64,000 bases of DNA from NCBI GenBank assembly GCA_025024175.1, contig QCXZ01000137.1, forward strand, positions 68,882,680 to 68,946,679, written 5' to 3'. Below the pieces are notes generated by a model. It saw nothing but the letters and a program-made list of their open reading frames with translations. It did not search any database and was not told the origin of the DNA. The stretch comes from Rhyzopertha dominica (Eukaryota > Arthropoda > Insecta > Coleoptera > Bostrichidae). Shown here one piece after another: positions 47,630 to 60,830 of the stretch. Positions within the stretch are counted from its first letter, which is position 1; each line of letters begins with the position of its first letter. The position numbers were made by a program, and so were the translations under genes.

Positions 47630-48029
47630 GGTCACCGAAAAAAAAACTATATTTTTACTATTTAACCTCAGCTTTTTGTAAAAACGCTCGCACACGTCGA
47701 TTTTTTGCTGGTAAATGAAAAATTGAGTAACATTACGGCGTTTTTTTCGTGGTATCTGATACATGTCTCATGTACTTTTATTATGTGAATTCTGTAATCG
47801 TTTTCAAAAACTGGCTAACATATCAGGTTTCTGAAAAATATTATTGAATAGTTTTAATAAAAATACGCGGGTCATGTCAAAGTTTCTATACACAAAAACA
47901 CTGCTCGCAAATGAACCGTATATTTTAAAAAATTGCAATTAAGGCGTTGAAAAAACACGTTGCCATAGCTTCTGGAGTAATGTCTTGTCGTTAAATAATG
48001 TTTCAGCAGTTGAAACGAATATGCTGTTG
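47630..48029. other. non-coding stretch
   Basis: AT-rich spacer between the exon-like frame and the mariner relic. No feature supported. Confidence 0.35.
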
Positions 48030-48535
48030 CAGGGCTTTTATCATGTCAGGGCTGCACAGGAGGATATAGAATTTAATAGTAGTTCTTCTCTGGCAAAGTC
48101 CTTTAATTGACACTGTTTTATGCGAACAAGCGTTATCGTGCAAGATGATTACGTCGCTGTCTTTCATATCTCGTCTACACTTTTGGAATCATACACTTTA
48201 ATTGTGTACAAAGAAGACAAATACATTTGTCTTTTGATATTTGTCTATTGCTTGTTTGTTCATACGGTCTTCTTCTATTATTGTAGCCACAATAGCAGCA
48301 AAAGTGTTGTCGGTAGCAGTACGAGATCTCCAACTTATGTGGACATCTTTAACACTAGCCCAACGCTCTGGGACGCTTACTCCATCAAGTTACTGTTGAA
48401 CTATCCACACACGACTCCTGGCAAGCCTCTTGTAACGCACTGTGAATTTCGGCAAAGTTCTATTCTTTTGACTGTTGTTTTATCCGAAGGTCGTAAAAAT
48501 ATAGCCAGTTTTCGTCCATGGTAATAACTATGTTT
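48030..48535 (-). pseudogene. scrambled mariner-type transposase relic
   Basis: On the minus strand the pieces occur in this order. First comes DENWLYFYDLRIKQQSKE, which resembles the region of the first catalytic aspartate. Then comes FAEIHSALQEAWQESCVDSS with TVTRWSKRFRE and TATDNTFAAIVATIIEEDR, which is N-terminal helix-turn-helix sequence. Last is IILHDNACSHKT, the second catalytic aspartate region. In a normal mariner gene the helix-turn-helix part comes before both. Frame changes and stops are frequent. Two overlapping relics or a rearrangement could explain the order. An apparent 134-codon plus-strand frame over the same DNA is a shadow. Confidence 0.65.
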
Positions 48536-50900
48536 AAAAGTTTTTATTTAAATTTAAATAATAAATAAAATAATTTAATAAATAAATAAATTTATAGTTT
48601 ATAATTTGCATGTAATTGTACCATTCTGAAAATTCATCTTAATAACCCAAAGAACTTATCGGTATCAGTACGATCGACCAAGTTCAATTTGAGAAAAATG
48701 TCGGTGGGTTGTATCTTAAATAGACCTAAAATTTTAACCTGGTCTCATTTGACGCATTGTAGAAAAAACATTTAATTTAAAAATAGTAAGGGTTATGCAT
48801 AATATCAGATTAGGACTTAGGATACACATTAAAAACTGCTTTACCCACTGTTCACGAATTTTTTCATCTTTGGGCACAATGTAAGTTGTTTCCTTAGTAA
48901 AATCTGGAATTACATTTGATGCGCATGGTTATTATATAATGGCTTTCTCAAGTGTCAACATTAAACATATGTGCTTAAGAATTACATATGTATAAAATAG
49001 ATGCATTATCTGAACTGAGGTAGGTGATCTACTTTCGTACTTAAGGCTTTCTGTTAATTGAGTTCTGTTTTTACCGCTAAATCCGCTAGATGGCACGTGG
49101 CATGACTAGTATTACAAAGAATGCACCCTAAAACGACAGGTAAGTCATGACTTCGTCAAGAAAGTATTTATTTCATTGTAATCATTGCCTAGTGGAAAGA
49201 ATTCCGCCCTTACATAACTTCTTACGCATCGAAGTGCCTTGCCAAACTTTGTCCGTCTCAAGGCGGAAAAGGTCATCCATTTGTGTAAAATGCCATAATC
49301 AATTAGCTTGTACAAGACTGCTCAATTAGTTACGCTTGGAGGTTACCTTTGATTGTTATCACAAACAGTTACATCATTGTGTTTGACGAGGACGATCTGC
49401 TTCTGTTTATCTCTGCATCTTATCCGATGTGAATAGGTACACCATTTGGAGCAAACGCATAACTTGACGTAGGTACTAATTAGTGTATATGGCGAAAGAA
49501 AGTAGACATAATAGAACGTGTTTCCTTTCCTCAGCCTTTAAATGGACGCATAGTATGTAGGTTGTGAACTTGAAAGGATAATTTGCTTTAGAAAACGATT
49601 GTGGTCGTAGAAGAAAGCCATAAAGAATAAACACTGACATTGACATTTTGATTGCCACTAGCTGTTTCTTTTGCTATTGTACTTTAATTCGTTGATGTGA
49701 TTAGAAATCGTCTCTAGATTGATAGCGATACCGCGGCCTTCTAGTTAATTAAGTGATATCTTGCGGATGCAACATGATCGTGATTTGAGAACATAGTTTT
49801 CACATTTGTAAGAATGAATTGCTTGTCGTTGTTGTAAAAACGACATAGTTTATTGAAGCTATTAAATGCCATGTCGATAGCAAAAGAATAAGGATCGAGT
49901 TTTCTAGTTTCTAATGAAGCCGATTTTGTTAATTTTATTAATATGAGTACTGGCAGTTTTCACTAGCATACTTATAGCGTAATCATTTTAGATATAAATA
50001 CATTAAATCTGTGAGAAATATCCCAGTGAGCCAATTTTTTGATACATCTTCGCTTAGGCATTATAATAATATACGGATAAAAAGTCTCCGTCGATAAAGT
50101 GCGAGATATTCAAACACAAAGGTCAGAGACTGTCAGAAACTGTACTTCGCGAGTATCTAGTTTCCTATAACTCCCAGGTCATTGAGAGCTGTTATTAAAT
50201 TTGTTAGCAGTCAAATTCTCTACAAAACAGGTCATACTATTTTTTTTTAATTGTAATCCACCATTGTCTTGATATAGAACGCAGTATTAGAAGGCACATA
50301 CATTACTTTACAATTACTGTACACAGCAAAGTAAACCTGATTGCAGTATACTACAGGTCTATAGATACGTAGTAAGGTATAATTAAGTTTGGTAATCACA
50401 TAAGCAATATATAGTACTCCAACATTGCAACGTCCACTGGGTAATTCCAGATGAGTATTACAGTTTCGCTAAACTAACAAAACTTAACTTTGTAGCAAAA
50501 TATTTATAGCGTGTATTATCAAGTACAAATCTTGAAGTTGGACAATTAAAGTTGACTTACTTAAACCACTTGCATTATTACCACCAGCACCGGACGAATT
50601 AATAAATAATTTATTTTGTAATTGCTCGAAAGGTTGTAGAGAACTTTGGATGCCAAAAAATTGGTATCATATGCCATTCAGCTTACCATGGTCAGCCTTG
50701 CTCAAGTTTAGGGAGCATGGGGTTGAAAACGCCAATGATTTTGAAGCAGACACCGATATTAATCTACTAGATATTGTATCTGTTCAAAGAGACGTATATA
50801 GTTATATTATAGAGTCCGATACAAACGACTTAATAAAATCAACCAATAATGAAATAACAATCTACAGAAGACATTTTTTAAGAAATAAGCAGATTCTGTA
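48536..50900. other. non-coding stretch
   Basis: Contains AT-only runs of ATAAATAA type at 48540-48600. No transposon ends until the fold-back element. A frame at 50650-50943 (97 codons, beginning MPKNWYHMPFSLPW) runs into the fold-back element. Its first ~80 residues are acidic and unrecognised, so I do not call it a gene. Confidence 0.35.
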
Positions 50901-52050
50901 CAGGGTGTCCCATTTTTGTTGTAATTGTAGGGTATCTCGGTAACTATTAATGCTAGAGGGTTGCGGTTTCGACATTACTGTATTACTTTTTTGTTCTCAA
51001 TTCAGCTGTACCGTCGCCATTTTTGTATCGTCTTTTGTTTTAAAGCCATAGCTAACTTTTGGAAAATGTAACATTTCTCTAGCTCTCAATTTCTCGCTTG
51101 GGTATGTAGACACAGAAAAACTGTAAAGACATTTTTTATAGATATTTTTATTTTGCATCCAGTGGCTTACCCCGTAATTTTTTAGGAGGTCACATTTTTG
51201 AGATATAACACAAACTTGCATATTTTTTAATGGAAACCATAGTTGGCTTTGTTATGGTTGAAAAGGTCTATTTTTCTGATTAAAAAATGTGTACATTGTT
51301 AGGTTTATTTTTACTAATTTTGGAATTATTCAAATTTTTTAAAATAATTTAATCATATTTTACGTTTACATCCAGGAGGCAATGGAATAAGAAAACTCAT
51401 GATATAATTTATATTATTAAGTAAAAATTTCAATTCTTTAAAAATAATATATGCATATTTAAATACATACATAAGGCTCCTGAGAGCGCTTATGCATTTT
51501 TTTATCGATAGTCTAGGAGGCCATGTGTAACTAATGAAAATGATTGTTTATTTGGAGCTAAGTACCTATGCATTGTTTATCATCAAGTATTTACATCTAT
51601 TTTGACGAAAAATGTAAAATCTCATTAAATTATTACAAAAATTGGAATAATACCAAAATTAGTAAAGATAAACCTAACAATGTATACATTTTCTTAATCA
51701 GAAAAAATAGTTATTTTCAACCATAGCAAAGCCAACTATGGTTTCCATTTTAAGAAATGCAGGTTTGTGTTATATCTCTAAAATGTGACCCCCTAAAAAA
51801 ATTCTGAGGACGCCACTGTATTCAGAATAAAAATGTCTATAGAAATGTCAGAACAGTTTTTTTGTGTCTACATAGCCAATCGAGATATTGAAAAGTTGGC
51901 TATGGCTTTAAAACAAAAGACGTTACAAAAATGGCGATGCTGCAGCTCAAATCACAACAAAAAAGTAATACAGTAATGTCGAAACCGCAACGCTCTAGCA
52001 TTAATAGTTACCGAGATACCCTACAATTACAACGAAAATGGGACACCCTG
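50901..52050. mobile_element. second long fold-back DNA element, 1.15 kb
   Basis: Starts CAGGGTGTCCCATTTT and ends with its near-exact reverse complement, flanked by TA at 50899-50900 and 52051-52052. The arms pair over about 450 bp each with scattered mismatches, and the centre (about 51370-51590) is less symmetrical. No coding potential. Unrelated in sequence to the fold-back at 38799 apart from the CAGGGTG terminus. Confidence 0.92.
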
Positions 52051-52052
52051 TA

Positions 52053-55000
52053 CATAGTATTATAGTGCAATATCATCATTTTGGACATCATGGCTCAGGC
52101 TTATCGGCAAGACCATGTAAAAAATCTTCAAGGTACTTATTTAAAACCGACTTTATCCGCACTATATTGAGAAAATGGTTGACTTCGATCAAAAAATAAT
52201 AATAGAATGCGTTTTATATTAACTCGCAGTCTTAGGTACAAACAAATCGTTTTTTAGTGACCTTTGTCTCTGAATATCTTGCAACTCTGACATCCTGCAA
52301 ATTATAAAATCGAAACGAAAGTTTGTACATTGGGAACTTTTTTGTAATGGAAGTGTAATATTGTTTAGATCATTGCGTTTGGTAGATGTTATAGTAGTTC
52401 TGACGCGGATAGTTGTTGTTTAATTTATATTTTTCTGTAAAAAGCCATAGATTGATGGATTAAAGCGGTTGCGATTGTACAGGATATAAGAAACCCTTTA
52501 AAACAAGATGTTACGTGATCTTATGTGCTGATGTAATTTGAGAAATCTTAGCGTTTGTGATTTATTATAATAACGGAACATATTGTTATTCCATAACGGT
52601 CTACTTACTTAACAACTAACAACAAAGTTCTATATTTCTGCCACGCTATTACTTCTCAGATGTTTACTATCTCTATGAGAGCTGACAGTTTATACCACGA
52701 ATTATGCTCGCACATATAGAATATCGAAAAATAACCTTCAGGTCTCTAGTCCCTGACTTGCGGGTTCGAGTACACAAAGATAAGTTATAACATGTGGGCC
52801 AAAAGAAAAAAATCAGCCGCTCTTTTATTTCAATTATTTCAGTAACCAGTTCAGATAGAATGTTATAAAAAACTGTGTACTTTGAGGTGAAAAGTTTTGT
52901 TGTCTATCATCTTCAAAGCTTCTAGCTACTTTAGAAAGCATTTTTAAATATATGTTATTCAGGGACACCCCGTGTGTTACATAAAGGCAAAAATATTGTT
53001 AAACATTGTCACACTGACATGTAATTTGTAAGGGAAAACTAAATGGTCTAATAAATAAAATTTGTAAGAGAGTATGCATAAAATGTGAAAGGTAGGTAGA
53101 CTTTCCAATTAATCAAAAAATATTCAAATATACCTTTAGGTCTAGTTCAATCTTTTATCTTTCAGACAAGCATTCATTTATCCCTAACTATTAAGTTGTT
53201 TTTAAGTAATGCTGTTTTGTAAAAATTAGATGGTTCTCTTTCTATCGCTTTTGGAATATATTATTTTAGGGACATTAAATTTGATAAATAAGTTGCTATA
53301 CTAATTTTAAATCTAATAGTTCAAAATAATTTTTGAGTGGTCACTGTTTTGTGAATAAAGTGTTGAAGAAAAGGGGTAAACACTAAGCAAATTGCCTAAA
53401 TAAGGGTGAATATTATTCGAACTAATATATACTTAGCGATACTGGTATGTTTTGTGAAAGAAAGATAAATAAAACTCAAACCGCCTACGCACCTTTTGGA
53501 TTTTAACACGTATTGTGAAAATAATTGTGGTATTACTAAACCGCCACTATTATATTGTCAGCTGTTACTTGCTTTCGAAATACAAGAAAAAAGGATGATG
53601 ATGCACATGCTGTTAGCATGACAGGTGAAACATTGCCTTGGGGTTCGGTACAGACTACGAGCTTTCGTAATATATAATATCTTTAACACCTGTAGTATAG
53701 GTTTAGTAAAAGCAAAAAAATTAAAATGACTGGCCCTTATTTGTATAACTAGAAAAAATTAATTGTGCCGTCAAAGATAGAGAAAGCAGTTATTCACATT
53801 ATGGAAGAAGAAAGTTTAGCTTCAAATGACTCTATAAGAACTTTATTTTCTCTGTATCAAGAAAGAAGAAAAATTGTAAATGCGGTTAATTCAGGAGTAA
53901 CTATTTATGGTTACTAGAAGGCGATGCTAAGAAATTCAATTCTGTCGAGCTGACAAATAAAGTGGAGTTGAAAGCTTTAGCGAACTTGCAGGATACGTGA
54001 GACTCTCGGTCGATATGTCTACATTTTATGTACTTTTTTTCTTGACGAGCACGACTGCAGCATAGAAAGCATCAAGTTCTTTGATGTACGAGTAAATGTG
54101 ACAGACGGTAGCAACCAGTAATGGAAAAACGTAAACAAATAAAGTATGTCAACCAGTCTTCTTTTGTTTCTACATCCATTAGCGTATATTTGAAATTTAT
54201 GGTTGTAGTTACTTGATCATTTTGTAGCATACTTTTATAAATTCTGATTGTAAATTCACGCTTATTGAGATCTTGCATTTTGAAACTGTAATAATTTAGG
54301 TAAATATGTGTGAATTAGTTTTGTGGGGTTCCATTTATACTTTTTGTTTCTAAATTGCCCGAAAAAAATTAATACTTGATAGTCAATTATGCTGCTGAAA
54401 TGTTTGTTCCTATTTATGTCACTGTTTTTAATAATATTAATTATATTAAAACTGTTGCTGTTGTAGAAGCACACATTCAATCTTCTAGTCAATTCCCAAT
54501 AATATGTAAGAAAATTTTGGTCCTCTAAGTAAAAGTGGCTATAAAGCTCATGTCAAGGATAAGAGGCCAATAGCTAAAGCTTCACTGTATCCAGACTGCT
54601 TGAAAAGACAGAATCACTTCATTCGCAAGGAAAGCGCTGTTTATTAAAGGGAAGTTAACGGTTATAATTCTTTTGACCTATGCAGAGCTATTTGTTGTAT
54701 GTATTGGAAAGTATATCTTAAGCTAATGCTGTCCATAACGATTCTTCTAAAGCACTCGATTGCATATCGACTCAACAAAATTTCAACTAGTAGCTGGCTA
54801 TAAAGCATACTTATAGACCTATTAAAGCTAAAGTAACCTGTAGGATACCTCAGGAAACATACTAATCTCCAACCTTATTTAACTGTTTATCATTTATTTG
54901 CCGGCGATATTAATTTATTTAGTGTATTGTCAATTCAGGTGATGGATTGGTGTAATATTAATTATTCTATAAAACTGTGCATTGGCTTTCTTAGAATAAA

Positions 55001-56039
55001 AATTTAGTTATGTTTAGTTATCAACTTACTTCCCAATTATTGAATAGAGTATAAGCAATATAAAGAATTTGTAAATATGTCTTTATATTACTAGGCTCTG
55101 TTAATATAAACCTCTGTATCAGTTGTTGGTTGTTCAGCATAGACACAAAGTGAACTTCTTAGGAATCTATGCGTATAAACAGCTTCAGCTTATGCTACAT
55201 GCTTAAATTATCGCATAGAAATGATTTCGTATACAAGTTGGCTAAAAGCTGTTGACCTATCACAGCTACTGTAACATGTTAATGTTTAACAAGTCAACAT
55301 TTTATATTAATGCATACATAAATAATTACGGTGTCTTTTCATGACGTTTCCAAAATTGATTGTTGTGTGTGTGAGAAGTATTGATCCACTATGAATACTA
55401 TTATTAATGATTTGTGGAAGTAACTTATTTACCTTATGCAAGGAGATCTCAAGAAAGCAAAGTGTCTGCAATCGAGTAAAAGGTTAACATCCACAATACT
55501 GAAATGCAAACGTTATCTTCGAAGTAAATAACCAATTTCTTGTAACATGTGTAAAGGAGAAAAGAAACGTTCCGCTGACATTGTTCAAACAATTCTATAG
55601 GAGATGTACCAATCCGTGCGTTAAACTGTTAAAAGTGAGAGAGTCCACTGTAGGAGTGGGATTCTTTTATATGCAAAGTAAGAGCCTTCTAAGAAACAGG
55701 CTGCCATTTCAATGGTACTTCAACCTGTAATAGACTTTCCACTTAGCACAACAATGAATTTCAATACGGTGATCACATCGAACGTGTGGAATGTAATCTG
55801 CAATCGGTTCCACTGGGGGTTTTCATGTCGTCCTCTATTTTTACTCAAGCAAATAGTTTTCTCGGCAGAAGATTGCTAAAGCTGTAGCCGAGTGATTCTG
55901 CATAAGAATACTGGTTATCGAATAGAGACAGGACATTTTGACAAATTTAGCTGTGAGAATAGTGAGGACTTTCACTCATTCATTTGTTTAGCAGCCACTT
56001 TGCACACTGTTTACAAATTTATTACATAGTTATACCAAC
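52053..56039. other. non-coding stretch
   Basis: Four kb of AT-rich DNA. A short plus-strand frame at about 53761-53918 reads KIEKAVIHIMEEESLASNDS and more, possibly a worn coiled-coil fragment, with no family assigned. Nothing else recognised. Confidence 0.35.
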
Positions 56040-56160
56040 ATGCAATAGTTTTTATTTATTTATTTATTTGTTTATTTATTATTGTTCTAAATGAAGAAAT
56101 GAAGGAGTAATTAATTTAGTTAATCTGCTTTTAAATTTGGCAAATCCTTTATCTCTAATT
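56040..56160 (-). mobile_element. LINE I 3' end fragment with (TAAA)n tail
   Basis: On the minus strand a stretch reading DKGFAKFKSRLTKLI is followed by a TAAA-type tail at about 56049-56080. This resembles the extreme C-terminus and tail of LINE B. Very short. Confidence 0.4.
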
Positions 56161-56997
56161 ACTTCCACATCCAACGGATGGGAAGTATTGTATGGCGAAA
56201 AAAATTTTCAAAATTTTTTACTTACTCTTTCGCTTTAAAATGGTCGAAGACGCAAAAAACAAAATTTGTGTCTGTGGTTTTGTTTGTGAACACGATAACT
56301 TTCGAAAGACTTGATATATGAACTTAGAATTTGGCAAACGTATAAATCTCAACTATCCAAAGCGACCTATTGTTTGTGGGGTAAGTAGGGTATCGGGAAG
56401 GGGGGCGAAATTAAGGGTTAACTACCACTTTTGCATATTTTAATTTTTTTCCGTTATAGTATGTCATTAGTAGTATAATTGCGAGTATTATTCGCTCTTA
56501 TAAATTTTCGGTGCAGCAAACTGTTTAGAAGATATTAGCAAAAAAACGTCACTTAAAGAAAACGGTTTTTCCTTAATATCTCCGAATATATTTAATATAT
56601 TAAAAAATGAAAATACCATCAAATACGAAATAAAATTTCTCACAAAAAGTGTCTTAGAAAATCTTAGAAAATTTATTAAAAATTTTAACGTTTTCGAAAT
56701 ATTTCCAGAAAACCTATTTTGGACCCTGCTCGTACGATTTTTTTTTAAATTTTGGTATTATATAGAAAATCAAATTTCTGATCAGAGAGCACTTTTGTAA
56801 TTTTTTTGTTAAGTTAATAATTTTTGAGTTATTTGGAAAAAACCGATTTTAAAATTTATATATTTTTGCTAATATCACGAGGACTGTTTGTCTTAGCAAA
56901 AACGTGTGGAGAGAAAAAATACTCAAAACCTGATTACTAATCGTATAGTATAAGAAATAAAAGCGTAAATGTCATTTTAACAATTGGATGTGGAAGT
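56161..56997. mobile_element. TIR-flanked non-autonomous element, 837 bp
   Basis: Ends in inverted copies of ACTTCCACATCCAA (56161-56174 and 56984-56997). The inside is T/A-rich with no coding sequence. Target duplication is unclear, so the superfamily is not assigned. Confidence 0.6.
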
Positions 56998-58603
56998 ATT
57001 GATTCAATTTGCAACGGTTTTTTTTTAAATCTATCGGCAGAATATATTAAACCTTTTAAATACTAATTTCACTTTGGTTCTATGAAATTTCATGTGTAAT
57101 TATCATTTGTATGATAATGCTTCAACGAATTTGCCATAAATAAAAAAACTAGCCACCCGATAAAAGCACAGGGTTGGGTTAGGTTTAAGCTTAATGGCTA
57201 GATTTCCAATTCTGTATCTGATGAAGCTACAGTGTTAGTAAAACGCGTAATAAAGTGACAAATAATATAGTGAAAATCTACAAATATTTAGTGTTTTTAT
57301 AACGTTAATTATGGATGATCTTCATCAAGTAAAAGCCACATCAATCCAAATGTTCATTTAAACTTTTTTACTTTTAATATCCCTGGGGAGTGGACGGTTG
57401 ATGTTTTCTTTATTTTTTACAACAGATGTTGGTCTATGTCTGGTAATCCTTAGCTCTTCCGAAACACAGAAAAGGCTGCTAACAGGTAAAACGTTTCACA
57501 TGTCTGACATTAAATTCGTTTACGAGTTATTTTATTCGCATAAAAATAAAGTTTGTAGTAACGCTTTCTCAGGAATATTAGCTGGTACAAAAATGACAGA
57601 AAGAGACTAGCTATATCAACACTCTTTAAAAGAATCGCACCATTGCAGGAGTAAAACAAATGCAAGAGTTTGCATTTAATATCAGAAAATTATACAAGTT
57701 TACATCACATCTGTTGAAAATGAATTGATAGTGATTGATTGCCTTTGACATTTGGTGTAAATCGCTTATGAGTTATCTACCGGTGCCTGTACGAACTACA
57801 ACGTAGGTTGGTACGGTCTGTAAGTACAGATACTTGCATAGCATAGGGCAAGGTACTGCCTGAAGAGTTATAATAAGGACCTCGTGTCATCAGTTTTCCT
57901 AAGCAAGCAGAAACCCGTGAACTACGAGAAAAACTTAATAATTAATAAATTCTATGATATACGCTCGAATAAGCATTAAAGAAGCATGAGATTCAATTAT
58001 GGGACGAATTGTCGATCATTAAATTAAGTACTGAAATCAAACGCAAAACTCTCCGAAGTTCTGAGACACCACCCCCATGTCTGCATTCAAACGATAATCG
58101 TCGAAGCATTCATTCAGCTGTTTACACAAGAAAACGAAACGTCGCCATTGCCTTATAGAATAAACATCAATCCACTAAGAAGCCGATGTCACGTGTTTAC
58201 CTCCCGGAGAAACGGCTGGCTGGCGACACATCACAACCAACAAATATCGCACCCCATGTGGGTGTTATACGCCACGTTCAATTCAAAACACCTAACTTCG
58301 TGACAGGGGAAGCAAATCTTAGTGTGTAATAAGAGAACGGATGCAGCATGCTTAGATTCAATGGAATCGTGATGTCGTTGCACAACCTGAAAGACGTTTA
58401 TTGAATAACAATGATCGTGAAACAATGGACGCAGAGAAAGGAGTATGCGTCGGGTGTCGAGATTTGATATGATTAGGAGCTAGGTAATTGAGAAATCTAT
58501 ACCGCATCAGTCGGTTAGAAAATGTGTAATCTAGTAGCACATTTCAAATTCTTTTCCTTCTATAACTAATAATTATGCCCAAGGAAAGAAATCCTGTTAT
58601 ATA
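56998..58603. other. non-coding stretch
   Basis: About 1.6 kb. Frames at 57398-57610 and 58231-58540 are unrecognised. No transposon end until the TA at 58602. Confidence 0.35.
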
Positions 58604-60496
58604 CAGCGTCGCCACAAAGTATGGAACCAGCAGGATATTTCAGGTTCTGTTCGACCGATTTTTCTAAAATTGTGCATGGGCCTATGAGTAATTAAATGCA
58701 TTTTCTGGATTTTTTTTTAACTCCATGTCAGCTCTTGTTTCCCAGATATGGGTGCAAGTTGTATTTTTTTTTAATGGGAAGGGGGTTAAAAGGCACATAA
58801 TTAAAAAGAATATTTTTCCTGATTTCAAAAATGTGTCACACTTTTACAGTTTATTGCTTCTGAATTGAGAAAAATGTGATAACAAACTTGGATCTTGCAA
58901 AAAACTTCGGGATAAAAACCATATTCGTTATCGCTAAGTAAGAACAAGAAGGTGTCTCCATTTTTCTCATGACTGGTGATAATTTTCATTCACTTTGTTA
59001 TTTGCAATCGCAATGCCTCAGTTAGCTGAACATGATCCCATCGAAATGATGATGATGATTGGTTATGAAGACAGAAGGCGCAGTTATTCGGAAGTAGTTT
59101 CACTCTACAATGCATTTCATGAAGATCGTGAACCAATTGCCGGATNAACAGTTATTAAAACATTGCAACGTTTTGACGAAACCGGCGGTGTTAAAAATCG
59201 TCAAAAACCAGGACGTCTAAAGGTTGCTACGAGTGAGGAAAGTGTCCTTTTAGATGTGCAAGAGAATCTCAAGTGTTCCGTACAACAGCGTGCTCTCACT
59301 TACCATATTAGCAGATCTGTTCAGAAAATTTTGATAAAAGAGAAATTTAATTCATACAAAATTCACTTATTACAAGAACTGAGCGAAGACGATTTCGATC
59401 GTAGGATAGAATTTTGCGAAAGTGCAATTAACATGATAGATGAAGATAGAAACATTTTAAATTGGATTGTGTTTTCAGATGAAGCGACTTTTTGGTCGGA
59501 CACAAATCCACATTGGATGGAACAAGTCCACACACAACACCCTCAGACAATGAATGTCTGGTGTGGTATTATTGGTGAGCGCATTATTGGGCCTTTTTTC
59601 ATCGATAGAAATTTGAATGCTCTTGCATGCGCGAACACATTATACCAGAACTTATCCGCCTGTTCCCTGATCGTCGCGTCCTTCTGAACAGATATGCTTT
59701 CAGCAAGATGGTGCACCACCTCATTCTGCAGTCAACGTTCGTGAATATATGAATGCGATATTTCCAGACAGATTAATTGGTAGGCGCGGAGCGATAGAAA
59801 ACCCAGCACGTTCACCTGATCTGACGCCGCTTGATTTTTTTCCTGTGGGGGTATCTGAAAAATCGTATTTATGCTGATCGGCCACATAATGCAGAAGGTT
59901 TAAAAGGACAAATGAGGGCGGAAATTCAAAACTTACCTCAAAATATGCTACAAAGAACATTAGAATACTCTTACTCAGGGCTGCATTACTGCCCGGAAGT
60001 AAATGGGGAACATTTTGAGTATCTTCTGTAATGTAAATCTGAAAAAATACTGCATGTTTTCTTTTACTTTTAGGGTACCCGGATTCGCAGTAAATTGAAC
60101 AAACTAGACGAAAATGGTAGTAGTAAAAAGTAGAAATGGTAATACCTGGTTTTTTTGTCCATTTTAGCGATAAAGAAAATTGTTTTTATTCTTTTCGTTA
60201 TTTGTCAGGCTCAATTATTGTATTTACGCTTTTCTCAACTCAAAAGCAATAAGTTGTACAAGTGTGATACATTTTTGAAATCAGGAAAAATAATCCTATA
60301 CAATAATGTGCCTTTTGACTCCCTTTGCCATTTAAAAAGCTTGCGCCCATATCTCGGAAACGAGAGCTGACAAGGAGTTTACAAAAAATTCCAGAAAATG
60401 CATTTTAATTACCTATAGGCTCCTGCACAATTTCAGAAAAATCGGTCGAACAGAACATGAAATATCCTGCTGGTTCCATACTTTGTAGCCATCCCT
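58604..60496 (+). mobile_element. DD41D-type Tc1/mariner-superfamily element, copy B
   Basis: A 1,893-bp element flanked by TA at 58602-58603 and 60497-60498. TIRs of about 230 bp match those of the copy at 10262-12051 (ACAAAGTATGGAACCAGCAG near the left end). Less decayed than copy A. Its right end abuts a minus-strand LINE fragment. Confidence 0.92.
59013..60031 (+). pseudogene. DD41D-type transposase, few lesions (copy B)
   Basis: ATG at 59013 starts MPQLAEHDPIEMMMMIGYED. An N-terminal helix-turn-helix part (FDETGGVKNRQKPGR) is followed by YKIHLLQELSEDDFDRRIEF, the first catalytic aspartate in FSDEATFW, and NVWCGIIGERIIGPFF. After a frame change near 59690 come QQDGAPPHSAVNVREY and ARSPDLTPLDFF. 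There are 41 residues between the second and third aspartates, the spacing of the DD41D group (rosa/Visitor-like). A second shift lies at the T-run near 59835, then RIYADRPHNAEGLK, ending at 60031. About 14 residues (HNCRYW region) are missing after DEATF. One N at 59146. Confidence 0.9.
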
Positions 60497-60498
60497 TA

Positions 60499-60830
60499 TA
60501 TATAGGTAAACATGATTCATTGTTGAAACAGTTTGAAAGGTCATTTCTGAAAATTAGATTGATTAGTGGACCTAAAATAGACCGTTGTGGAACACTCACT
60601 GATATTTTTGCCCAGCTAGACTTTCTTTCTTTGAAATATTTAAAGTGAGTTCGGTTAATTAGATATGAACCTAGAAACCTAAAAGGTACAGTGGTTTATT
60701 TTGTCATGTTTTAGTTGTATAAGGATTAGTCTAAATCTAAGCAGTCGAAAGCTTGCTTTAGATTGACTTATCGTAGTGGTAAATCAACTTTTAGATCTGA
60801 AACATTATGTAATATATCCCTAATCTTGAG
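60499..60830 (-). pseudogene. LINE H reverse transcriptase fragment
   Basis: The minus strand reads, with stops, SFDCLDLD (motif A region), FRFLGSYLINRTHFKYFKE, then VPQRSILGPLINLIFRNDLS (the box before motif C, usual VPQGSILGPL) and CFNNESCLPI. It ends at the TA bordering the DD41D-type element; no continuation is visible on the far side. Confidence 0.7.

Noticed and set aside
48120..48524. 134-codon plus-strand frame
   Set aside because: It lies antisense to the mariner-type relic, whose motifs explain the sequence better.
50650..50943. 97-codon frame considered as a host gene
   Set aside because: Its 3' part is fold-back transposon sequence from 50901 on, and the rest has no recognisable motif.
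52745..52800. GGGTTCGAGTAC word resembling a tRNA T arm
   Set aside because: The flanks do not form a T stem and no cloverleaf can be built.
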